Below are positions 37,413-44,082 of a DNA stretch of 44,082 nt, piece by piece. The DNA is from Minisyncoccota bacterium (GTDB lineage Bacteria; Patescibacteriota; Minisyncoccia; UBA6257; 2-01-FULL-56-20), in NCBI GenBank assembly GCA_025449695.1, contig JANWIW010000026.1, positions 1-44,082 of the forward strand, in the 5' to 3' direction. Positions within the stretch are counted from its first letter, which is position 1; the number at the start of each line of letters is the position of its first letter. The position numbers were made by a program, and so were the translations under genes. The notes under the pieces are model-generated. The model searched no databases. It had not been told where the DNA came from and saw nothing but the letters and a program-made list of their open reading frames with translations.

Positions 37413-39109
37413 TGCCTCACAAAAGGGGGTGCCAGAATTGCAAGGCGCAGTTCGCCATAGGGGCGGACGACATCGATTTCTACAAGAAAGTTGACGTTCC
37501 GCCGCCCACCTTCTGTCCGCAGTGCCGGTTCCAGAGGCGGCTTATGTGGCGGAACGAACGCACTTTTTATAAACGGGACTGCGCCCTTTGTGGTAAAAAT
37601 GTCCTGACCAACTTCGCTCCCGATAAGGAGTTCGTGGTCTACTGCCAGCCCTGCTGGTGGTCCGACAAATACGACGCCGGCAGCTATGGGATGGATTATG
37701 ATCCGCACCGGCACTTCTTCGAACAGCTCCAGGAATTGATGCGCAAGGCCCCTTGGGCAGCGCTCTCGACCGGATACACCACCCTGGTCAATAGCGATTA
37801 CGTTAACGAAGCCGCCTATGCGAAGAACTCCTACCTCATTTTCAATGCGGACTACAACGAGAACTGCCTCTACGCATTCACCATCGATCACTGCAAAGAT
37901 GCCATGGACGCGAATCTTCTGGAAAGCTCCGAGCTTTGCTATGAACTGATAAACTGCGAGAAGTGTTTCAAAGCATTCTTCTCTGAGGATTGTATCAGCT
38001 GCACAAATGTCTATTTTTCAAAGAACCTGAGCGGATGCAACGATTGCTTTGGATGCGTTAACCTGCGGAACAAGAAGTATCACATCTGGAACGAACCCTG
38101 CACCAAGGAAGAATACGAAAAAAAACTGGAGGATCTCCGCCTAGATTCGTTCGCTGCGGTATCCAAGCTGCGGGAAGAAGCGTATAGATTTTGGAAGAAG
38201 TATCCTCACAAATTCATGCAGGGCGTGCACAATGTGAACGTGTCCGGGGATTACGTATGGGAATCGAAGAATTCGCATTTCATGTATCAGACACGGAGCG
38301 TCGAGGACGGAAAGTACTCGCAGTTCATGACCTTGGGGCCGGCGAAAGACATTATGGATCAGACGCAGTGGGGCAACGGGGTCCAGCGAATTTACGAGAC
38401 CCTAGGGGCGGGAGAAGGCGCAGATTTCATCCGTTTCTGCATGTGCTCGTGGTCCGAGTCAAGAGAGAATGAGTACTCCATATATGCCATTTCTTCTTCC
38501 TATTTGTTCGGCTGCGTCAACATGAGGAAAAAGAAGTTCTGTATCCTGAACAAGCAATACTCAGAGGAGGAATACCGCGCGCTTCGCGGGAAGATAATCG
38601 CGGACCTGGACGCGAATCCCTATGTCGACGCCAAAGGAAGGGTTTGGAAATACGGAGAGTTCCTTCCTTACGATCTGAGCCCCTTTGAATACAATGAAAC
38701 CACGGCTGCAGAATTGTATCCGCTCTCGAAAGAGGGAGTGCTGGACAACGGTTTCCGGTGGCGGGAGCCGGTCAAGAGCCTGCATGCCGTGACTCTCGCA
38801 ACAGATAAGATTCCAGACAGCATACAAAAGACCGAGGGCTCCATCACCAAAGAGATACTGGGTTGTATTCTCTGCGAGAAACCGTTCCGGATAGTGCCGA
38901 TGGAATTGGAGCTGCTGCGCCGGTTTAACCTGCCCCTGCCGCGCGCCTGCTCCAATTGCCGTCACTTGGCTCGCGTTGCCCGCACCAATCCGCCCCGGCT
39001 CTGGACGAGGAACTGCGGCAAATGCGGGAAAGAGATCCAGACCTCATATGCTCCTGAACGGCCAGAAGTGGTGTATTGCGAGCAGTGCTATCAGACCGAA
39101 GTGGCCTAA
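37412..39109 (+). CDS. Large zinc-ribbon / Cys-ladder protein, paralog 2 (565 aa)
   Basis: Same architecture as the 591-aa protein at 35107. N-terminal module GCQNCKAQFAIGADDIDFYK, CPQCRFQRRLMWRNER, CALCGKN, YCQPCWWSDKY. Then a Cys ladder (ELCYELINCEKCFKAFFSED, CISCTNVYFSKNLSGCNDCF), NEPCTKEEYEKKLEDL, a second half with FGCVNMRKKKFCILNKQYSE, and a C-terminal module FNLPLPRACSNCRHLARVAR, CGKCGKE, YCEQCYQTE. The start is GTG at 37412, overlapping the DUF2000 stop; GTG at 37403 is possible. Fewer central cysteines than paralog 1. It probably binds several zinc ions; role unknown. Confidence 0.88.
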   Translation: MPHKRGCQNCKAQFAIGADDIDFYKKVDVPPPTFCPQCRFQRRLMWRNERTFYKRDCALCGKNVLTNFAPDKEFVVYCQPCWWSDKYDAGSYGMDYDPHRHFFEQLQELMRKAPWAALSTGYTTLVNSDYVNEAAYAKNSYLIFNADYNENCLYAFTIDHCKDAMDANLLESSELCYELINCEKCFKAFFSEDCISCTNVYFSKNLSGCNDCFGCVNLRNKKYHIWNEPCTKEEYEKKLEDLRLDSFAAVSKLREEAYRFWKKYPHKFMQGVHNVNVSGDYVWESKNSHFMYQTRSVEDGKYSQFMTLGPAKDIMDQTQWGNGVQRIYETLGAGEGADFIRFCMCSWSESRENEYSIYAISSSYLFGCVNMRKKKFCILNKQYSEEEYRALRGKIIADLDANPYVDAKGRVWKYGEFLPYDLSPFEYNETTAAELYPLSKEGVLDNGFRWREPVKSLHAVTLATDKIPDSIQKTEGSITKEILGCILCEKPFRIVPMELELLRRFNLPLPRACSNCRHLARVARTNPPRLWTRNCGKCGKEIQTSYAPERPEVVYCEQCYQTEVA

Positions 39110-39120
39110 TTATCCCCAAG

Positions 39121-39149
39121 TTGCTTGATGCGAAACCCGGCCCTAGGAT
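39121..39149 (+). promoter_or_regulatory. Leaderless promoter of the 77-aa gene
   Basis: TTGCTT (39121-39126), 17 bp, TAGGAT (39144-39149), 6 bases, ATG at 39156. Confidence 0.65.
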
Positions 39150-39155
39150 ATATCC

Positions 39156-39389
39156 ATGGAGGTATTCCCGGAGCTTATAGAATACTTGGATCAAAAGTTC
39201 ATCTCTATCGACAGGCGTTTCGAGGCTATGGAGGAAAGATTTATTGAATCTCAGCGAGGCTTGGACGTTTACGCGAAGAGAGCAGACGAGTATTTCCAAG
39301 AGATGAAACTGCTGACCAGGCAGGTTGATCGGCACGACCGCTGGATCCACCGGCTGGCGGATGCTACCAAAACGAAACTCGACCATTAA
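39156..39389 (+). CDS. Small coiled-coil protein, 77 aa
   Basis: Almost entirely helical with heptad spacing: FPELIEYLDQKFISIDRRFE, EERFIESQRGLDVYAKRADE, LLTRQVDRHDRWIHRLADAT. It ends KTKLDH. It probably forms an oligomeric coiled coil. Similar short proteins are common in CPR genomes without known function. It has its own leaderless promoter and is convergent with ddl, 6 bases away. Confidence 0.75.
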   Translation: MEVFPELIEYLDQKFISIDRRFEAMEERFIESQRGLDVYAKRADEYFQEMKLLTRQVDRHDRWIHRLADATKTKLDH

Positions 39390-39395
39390 GTGGTC

Positions 39396-40517
39396 TTAGG
39401 CCTCAAAGGTTCGTTTCAGGCGGTCTTTTTGCCGTTTACGTTCCAAGGCCAAGCCGATGAGCCGGTCCAACAGCTTGACGTAGGAGAGCCCGGAAGCTTC
39501 CCAAAGCTTCGGATACATGCTGATCTTGGTGAATCCAGGCAGGGTGTTGATCTCGTTTACAAGGAGCCTGCCGCCGGGTGTAAGGAAGAAGTCCACGCGG
39601 GCCATGCCGGAGCACTCCAGCGCCTTGAAGACCCTGATCGCGAGTGCCTGCGTCTCTTTGACCTTCCCTGCGGGCAGCTTGGCCGGTATTTCGAGGCCCG
39701 CACCGTCTTCGTCGATGTATTTGGCTTGGTACGAATAAAAGCCATGGCGGGGAATCACCTCGCCGGGCACGGACGCCCGAGGGTCGTCGTTGCCCAGCAC
39801 CGCCACCTCGATCTCCCGTCCCTTCACCGCCTTCTCGAGGAGGATCTTAGTGTCGTAACGGAAGGCGTCCCGGATGCCGCCAAGGAGTTCCGGAAGGGAA
39901 GTGCACTTGTGGACACCGACGGAGGACCCCAAGTTGGCGGGCTTCACGAAGATCGGCCAACCAAGATTTTTCACAGCCTGCTTTAGGGCGGCGGGGGTGA
40001 AGTTGGTGCGGGAAAAGGCCTTGAAACCGGTGACGGGGATCCCGGCCTCCCGGAGCAGCCGCTTCATTACATCCTTGTCCATGCCGACCGCGGAACCCAG
40101 CACCCCTGCGCCCACGTAAGCCGCGTCGAGAAGTTCCAGCATGCCCTGCAAGCTGCCATCCTCGCCGTAGGTGCCGTGGATGACCGGGAAGAACACTTCC
40201 ACCTCGCTCATGGGCTCGCCGCTTCGGGGCGAGATGAGGGCGGTCTGGTCTCGCCCGGCGAGCGCGGTAACCTCCGGCGCCCGCTTGTTGAGGGCGATAA
40301 GCTTGGGGTTCCCGGCATGGAGGAGGTAATTGGAAGAGTCGCCGAGGCGCCATTTGCCCTGTTTGTCCACGCCGATCAGGAGCACGTCGTATTTCTGCTT
40401 GTCCAGCGCTTCGTAAACGGATTTCGCGGATTGGAGCGATACCTCGTGCTCGCCGCTTCTCCCGCCGAAGATCAAGCCCACCTTTATCTTCCTTTTTCTT
40501 TTTTTGGGTTGTTTCAT
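39396..40517 (-). CDS. ddl: D-alanine--D-alanine ligase
   Basis: ATP-grasp ligase making D-Ala-D-Ala for the peptidoglycan stem peptide, complementing the mre/mrdA wall genes. VGLIFGGRSGEHEVSLQSAK (N-terminus), HGTYGEDGSLQGMLEL, GWPIFVKPANLGSSVGVHK and RLLVNEINTLPGFT are diagnostic. At 373 aa it is near the long Ddl type, with a basic N-terminal KQPKKRKRKIK. Start ATG is 3 bases after the stop of the upstream glycosyltransferase gene, so they form an operon. Confidence 0.97.
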   Translation of the reverse strand: MKQPKKRKRKIKVGLIFGGRSGEHEVSLQSAKSVYEALDKQKYDVLLIGVDKQGKWRLGDSSNYLLHAGNPKLIALNKRAPEVTALAGRDQTALISPRSGEPMSEVEVFFPVIHGTYGEDGSLQGMLELLDAAYVGAGVLGSAVGMDKDVMKRLLREAGIPVTGFKAFSRTNFTPAALKQAVKNLGWPIFVKPANLGSSVGVHKCTSLPELLGGIRDAFRYDTKILLEKAVKGREIEVAVLGNDDPRASVPGEVIPRHGFYSYQAKYIDEDGAGLEIPAKLPAGKVKETQALAIRVFKALECSGMARVDFFLTPGGRLLVNEINTLPGFTKISMYPKLWEASGLSYVKLLDRLIGLALERKRQKDRLKRTFEA

Positions 40518-40520
40518 GCA

Positions 40521-42122
40521 CTATTGGATGGTTGCCCTGTAAGCGCCGGGCGGCGGGATGACCGCCTCGTCTTCGCCCTCCACTATATAGCGGACATTAT
40601 GCTCCAATTGCCGCTCCGGGGAAAAGGTATCGGTCATGAACATGAACGTCTGGGCGAAGATGGGGACGTCATGGAAGCTGCCGGAGACAAAAGGATCGGG
40701 CATCGTGACGTGACCTCCGCTTGGCCGCAGGAATATGTATTTCGGCTGCTCATCGGGCAGGGCGCGCACCTCGCGTCCCAGGGCGACGTAATCCGCTCCG
40801 AACGCTCCGGGCACGTTAGGATTAGCCGCCCATATCCTGAAGTACGTATGGTATCCCTCGAACGTGAGCACAGCGAGCAGAACCCAGGCGCTGATGCGTA
40901 CGGCGTGCGCCGCAGACATGCTTTTCGCGATACCAAGGGCCTTATCATAGATCCATATCCCGCCGATCGCGGCGAGGGCCATGATCGGACAGGTCATGAG
41001 CAGGGAACGGAGCGCGTGGGGGATGCCTTCGTTCGAGAAGACCACTGAAAGAGCGGCAAGGAATATCCAGCCGAAAAGAAGGAGAGCGGCGAACCTCAAC
41101 CGGCTGTCATCCTGACCCCGCACTTGATGCGGGGGAAGGACCCTCTGTTTGTTGGAAAAGAAGGTTCTTCGGCTTTGCCTCAGAATGACAATTATGCCCA
41201 GTCCTGCGCCGATCCAGAACATGATGCCGGTAGGCCAGAAGAGCTGGGGCCGCCCGGCGGCGTTATGCCGCCAGTTGCCGTCGCCTTGGAAGTTCAGCAT
41301 ACCTACGGTCTTTACAGTGTTCACCGCCAGGTCTTTCAGCGGATGCGTTCCGGCGGTGATCGAAACGTCGGTGGTGCGCCCGAAAAAATCAGCGGGATGA
41401 CCGAGGAAATAGAGGCCGAGAGGGAGGGCCACGATGAAAGTGGCCAGGGCCAACATGCCGGCGGCCTTCCGGAAATGCGGCGTGCGGCGGAAGAAGGGGA
41501 TAAAGAGGAGGAAGAGAAGTGGCATCACCCGGTAGGAGATGTAGGAGTAGAACCCCAGACCGAAGAAGATGCCGGCCAGAATGGAATCTGGAATCTGGAA
41601 TCTGGAATCTGGACGGCGGAGTGCGCGGAGGAAAAAGAAGAGGGCCCATACTAAGAAAAACGAGGCGGTGATGGCGCGGAAACCGATCCGGGAAAAGTTG
41701 ATATGCCAAAACGAGGTTGCCAGCAGGAACGCGGCCAGCAGGCCTGCCCGATCGGCGTATGGAATCTTCCAGATTCCAGATTCCAGATTCCGCGTTCCCC
41801 GCAAGAGCTCCCGCACGAAGAAGAAGAGGCCGAGCACCGTCAGGATGCCGAAAATAGCGGAGGGCAGGCGCATCACCCAGGGCTCGCGAAGGCCCGTGGC
41901 CTGGAGGAAGAGGGCCTGTATGTTCATAAAAAGCCCTTCCCGGCCGTTATTCTCGGGATAAAATATTTTGAAGTCGCCGGTGCGCAGGGCCTCGAGCGCG
42001 TTCGAACCGTTCATCGCCTCGTCCGGGTAGAGGCCCGGAGGAGCGGTGGTTAAATGGTACGTCCGCAAGAAGGTTGCTATAATCAATATGCCAACCACGA
42101 GCCAGAATGTCCGACGATGCAT
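40521..42122 (-). CDS. Membrane glycosyltransferase (GT39/PMT-like), 533 aa
   Basis: Polytopic C-type glycosyltransferase, probably polyprenyl-phosphate-sugar dependent. Helix 1 (LVVGILIIATFLRTYHLT), loop with PPGLYPDEA (acidic catalytic-type motif, about 28-36) and NNGREGLF, then about ten more helices and a C-terminal periplasmic domain. Three dispersed repeats are read in frame at 109-122 (TRNLESGIWKIP), 170-181 (PDSRFQIPDS) and about 315-341 (RQSRRTFFSNKQRVLPPHQV), each in a loop between membrane helices. The upstream TACAAT lies 8 bases before the ATG. Forms an operon with ddl. Acceptor (glycan or protein) unknown. Confidence 0.85.
   Translation of the reverse strand: MHRRTFWLVVGILIIATFLRTYHLTTAPPGLYPDEAMNGSNALEALRTGDFKIFYPENNGREGLFMNIQALFLQATGLREPWVMRLPSAIFGILTVLGLFFFVRELLRGTRNLESGIWKIPYADRAGLLAAFLLATSFWHINFSRIGFRAITASFFLVWALFFFLRALRRPDSRFQIPDSILAGIFFGLGFYSYISYRVMPLLFLLFIPFFRRTPHFRKAAGMLALATFIVALPLGLYFLGHPADFFGRTTDVSITAGTHPLKDLAVNTVKTVGMLNFQGDGNWRHNAAGRPQLFWPTGIMFWIGAGLGIIVILRQSRRTFFSNKQRVLPPHQVRGQDDSRLRFAALLLFGWIFLAALSVVFSNEGIPHALRSLLMTCPIMALAAIGGIWIYDKALGIAKSMSAAHAVRISAWVLLAVLTFEGYHTYFRIWAANPNVPGAFGADYVALGREVRALPDEQPKYIFLRPSGGHVTMPDPFVSGSFHDVPIFAQTFMFMTDTFSPERQLEHNVRYIVEGEDEAVIPPPGAYRATIQ
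41104..41190. repeat. TGTCATCCTGA element in frame in the GT39-like gene
   Basis: CTGTCATCCTGACCCCGC to GCCTCAGAATGACA, the same family as 6311-6394, translated as about 27 basic residues in an inter-helix loop. Confidence 0.85.
41579..41616. repeat. GAATCTG repeat in frame in the GT39-like gene (1)
   Basis: Four tandem GGAATCT words, read on the minus strand as DSRFQIPDS between two membrane helices. Confidence 0.85.
41760..41796. repeat. GAATCTG repeat in frame in the GT39-like gene (2)
   Basis: TGGAATCTT followed by CCAGATTCCAGATTCC, read on the minus strand as RNLESGIWKIP after a membrane helix. Confidence 0.85.
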
Positions 42123-42124
42123 GA

Positions 42125-42213
42125 GGAAGTATTGTAACTGTTATAGTTGTTGTAACTGTATGGCAACTAATGCAATTACAACAGGTACAACAATTATAAC
42201 AATTACAACACCC
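42125..42213. repeat. GTAACTGTTATAGTTGTT inverted repeat between divergent genes
   Basis: TTGTAACTGTTATAGTTGTT and its neighbour words pair with AACAATTATAACAATTACAA. It occupies the entire gap between the GT39-like gene and the 138-aa gene. Confidence 0.75.
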
Positions 42214-42217
42214 CACC

Positions 42218-42634
42218 ATGTCTGAGGAATCCCTGCCTAAGCCGGTCCCGAAGTTGGAGACTCCCGTCCGCGCGCTGGAAGCCGACATGGACCGCCTCGC
42301 GGGAGAGATAATGAAGCACAAAGAGAACCCGGAGATGGCCGGAGCGGGCGATCGCGAACTCGTGCGGCAGGCCATCCGTTCCATCGGCCCCCTGCCGGCG
42401 GCCCCGCAGGCTTCCGAGGCGCAGACCTCGCCGTACCTGCCGGCCTACGTGGCGAACGCCGCCCCCGCGACCAAGCTCGAGATAGAGTACCTGGTAGACA
42501 TAGCCTTCAAGGAAGGCATCGCCAAGGCCAATACGGCTGCCCTGAAGTCCAACCCTTTCGTTCTCGACGCTTTCCATGACGTCCTGGCCGGCAAGCTTTA
42601 TTCCGAACTCCAGAAGAGAAAACTAGTAGATTAG
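42218..42634 (+). CDS. Hypothetical protein upstream of the T4SS-like ATPase, 138 aa
   Basis: Not recognised by family. Helical, soluble, with a Pro/Ala linker: ALEADMDRLAGEIMKHKENP, then GPLPAAPQASEAQTSPYLPA and a C-terminal helical part ATKLEIEYLVDIAFKEGIAK, PFVLDAFHDVLAGKLYSELQ. Genes of this size often sit before VirD4/TraG-type ATPase genes in CPR genomes. A role in the same membrane machine is inferred from position only. Confidence 0.75.
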   Translation: MSEESLPKPVPKLETPVRALEADMDRLAGEIMKHKENPEMAGAGDRELVRQAIRSIGPLPAAPQASEAQTSPYLPAYVANAAPATKLEIEYLVDIAFKEGIAKANTAALKSNPFVLDAFHDVLAGKLYSELQKRKLVD

Positions 42635-42639
42635 TTCCA

Positions 42640-42699
42640 AGTTCTTAGTTTGAAGAATGAAAACTTGCCCGCAACTAAGAACTAAGAACTAAGAACTAT
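42640..42699. repeat. ACTAAGAACTA inverted repeat
   Basis: AAGTTCTTAGTTTG pairs with three tandem CTAAGAA words (42674-42698). Flush with the start region of the next gene. Confidence 0.8.
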
Positions 42700-42702
42700 C
42701 CC

Positions 42703-44082
42703 ATGTCCCTCCAAACGATCATCGGTATCGGCATCGGTCTCCTCGTGGCCGTGGCGTTCTATTTCATCTGGCGCTGGACACGAGTCCGCGTCCTCAAGGG
42801 CTCCCTCGGACAGGACCTGCTCCTCATCAAGATACCGAAGGAGGCGATGCAGGCCAATAACAACCAGAACATGCGGGAGTTCAGGTACGTGGAAACAGAG
42901 ATTATCAAGTTCGAAGAACTCCTGGGCAGCCTGGCCGGCATCAAGGAGACGGTGGTCCTGGAGATGGCGGTGCCGCACGTGGGCGAAGAGATCCATTTTT
43001 ATGCCTCGGTGCCGAAAAAGTACAGCGAGGTCACCGCGAAGCAGGTCCAGAGCATTTGGAACGGAGCGTCGGTGGAAAAGATCTCCGACGATTACAACAT
43101 ATTCAATCCCCAGGGCACGTCCGTCGGGGCGTATCTCAAGTTGAAGGACCACTTCGCCCTGCCCATCCGCAGCTACCGGGAGATCCAGACGGACACGGTG
43201 AACCCCATCTTCGGCGGTTTCGCCAAAGTGGCAGAAATAGGGGAAGGAGCGGCCATGCAGGTCGTCCTCAGGCGCCCGGGCCGGCGGCCGAAGAAGAACA
43301 TCCGCCGCGCCCTGAACGGCTTGAAGCAGGGCTGGTCGGTGGACCAGGTGCTCGGCCTCAGCTGGTGGAAGCTCCTGAAGGGCGTGCTCCACCCCAAGTA
43401 CCAGAAGCGCGGCGAGGTGGAGGATAAGGTGGTGGACGAGGAGGCCGTAAAGGCGGTCACCGCCAAGATGGCGAAGCCTCTCTTCATGGTGAACGTGCGC
43501 ATCCTGGCCTCGGGACCTTCGCCCTTCCAGGCGAACGACGTGTTGAACGGCATCGTCACCGTGTTCGAGCAGTTCACGAGCCCTGCCCGCAATAACCTGC
43601 GGGTAATGAAGCCGCGCAATCCCAAGGGGCTCATCTACGATTTCATCTTCCGTAAATATGAATCCTCGCAGGCGATGATTCTTACGAGCGAGGAGATAGC
43701 CAGCCTTTATCACTTCCCGACGCCGTTCACGGAAACGCCGCGCATAAAGTGGCTGAAGTCCAAGGAGGCCCCGCCGCCGCCCGACGTGCCCACGGAAGGC
43801 ACCCTGCTCGGCGAGAGCGATTTCCGCGGCGACCGCCGTCCGATCCGCATCGCCCCAGCCGACCGGAAGCGCCACGTCTACATCATCGGTCAGACCGGCA
43901 CCGGCAAATCCACCCTGCTCTCCGCGATGATCATCGAGGACATCAAGCAGGGGAAGGGAGCGGCCCTGGTGGACCCCCATGGCGACCTAGTGGAGACCGT
44001 GCTCGGCCACATTCCCACAGAGCGCGCGGAGGACGTGATCGTCTTCGATCCTGGCGACCTGGCCCGTCCGCTCGGCATGAAC
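42703..44082 (+). CDS. Type IV secretion-like (VirD4/TraG, DUF87) ATPase, 5' part
   Basis: Open for 460 codons to the window edge. One N-terminal membrane helix (residues 4-24, TIIGIGIGLLVAVAFYFIWR) is followed by a large beta-rich N-terminal domain of about 350 residues (VLEMAVPHVGEEIHFYASVP, FMVNVRILASGPSPFQANDV). The RecA-like motor then begins: HVYIIGQTGTGKSTLLSAMI (Walker A GQTGTGKS about residue 400) and GAALVDPHGDLVETVL. It resembles coupling-protein ATPases that are frequent in CPR genomes, where they may serve DNA transfer or pili. The C-terminal motor is outside the window. Confidence 0.88.
   Translation, partial: MSLQTIIGIGIGLLVAVAFYFIWRWTRVRVLKGSLGQDLLLIKIPKEAMQANNNQNMREFRYVETEIIKFEELLGSLAGIKETVVLEMAVPHVGEEIHFYASVPKKYSEVTAKQVQSIWNGASVEKISDDYNIFNPQGTSVGAYLKLKDHFALPIRSYREIQTDTVNPIFGGFAKVAEIGEGAAMQVVLRRPGRRPKKNIRRALNGLKQGWSVDQVLGLSWWKLLKGVLHPKYQKRGEVEDKVVDEEAVKAVTAKMAKPLFMVNVRILASGPSPFQANDVLNGIVTVFEQFTSPARNNLRVMKPRNPKGLIYDFIFRKYESSQAMILTSEEIASLYHFPTPFTETPRIKWLKSKEAPPPPDVPTEGTLLGESDFRGDRRPIRIAPADRKRHVYIIGQTGTGKSTLLSAMIIEDIKQGKGAALVDPHGDLVETVLGHIPTERAEDVIVFDPGDLARPLGMN

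Noticed and set aside
42682-43980. 432-aa minus-strand frame at the right edge
   Set aside because: The plus strand carries an uninterrupted Walker A ATPase frame from 42703 to the window end, which explains the region.

Overview
The window is a gene-dense, GC-rich bacterial chromosome segment carrying 43 genes I regard as real. It most likely comes from a Candidate Phyla Radiation (Patescibacteria) organism of the Parcubacteria/Paceibacteria type. This is an inference from several features: very compact core enzymes (ProRS without an editing insertion, a short AtpH, an AtpC reduced to one domain, a short MreC), very few Shine-Dalgarno sequences, two large Cys-ladder zinc-ribbon paralogs, a type IV secretion-like ATPase behind a small hypothetical gene, and intercistronic gaps filled with short-word inverted repeats. 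No rRNA, CRISPR array or transposase gene is visible. TGA, TAG and TAA are all used as stops.

Layout. 1-2.9 kb: valS (minus) and a small promoter/SD/terminator-equipped hypothetical (plus). 2.9-11.4 kb: a minus-strand F-type ATP synthase operon, atpB-E-F-H-A-G-[orf155]-D-C, followed by tsaD. 11.5-16.3 kb: an accessory region around a tRNA-Glu(TTC), with a UvrD-like helicase plus a membrane coiled-coil protein, then a set of minus-strand orphan genes that includes a duplicated, partly broken small gene. 16.5-18.6 kb: DoxX and a GT2 glycosyltransferase. 18.6-25.8 kb: a four-helix-bundle protein and a secreted/surface cluster (prepilin-like protein, degenerate cupredoxin, tail-fibre-like repeat protein, MopE-like Cys-rich protein, a secreted protein and a tiny secreted tandem-repeat Cys peptide). 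25.9-31.5 kb: proS and mreB-mreC-mreD-mrdA for rod-shape wall growth. 31.6-34.8 kb: a membrane protein, a P-loop-like protein, galT, a small membrane protein and rplU. 35-39.4 kb: two giant zinc-ribbon paralogs flanking a DUF2000 gene. 39.4-42.1 kb: ddl and a membrane glycosyltransferase (minus). 42.2-44.1 kb: a hypothetical and a VirD4/TraG-like ATPase cut by the window edge.

The most striking thing is a repeat system. Almost every gap between co-directional genes is an arm-loop-arm inverted repeat built from tandem short words, with different gaps using different word families (GAATCTG, GGGATAGGGTTTAG, TGTCATCCTGAG, AGTAATCAG, ACTAAGAACTA and others). The same elements also lie in frame inside tsaD, valS, atpD, proS, the GT2 gene, the GT39-like gene, a surface protein and the prepilin leader, and they supply the stop codons of atpC and the GT2 gene. 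This resembles, by analogy only, the Rickettsia palindromic elements that insert into coding sequence. A second general pattern is that operon heads carry a -10 box ending 6-8 bases before the start codon, which predicts leaderless mRNAs.
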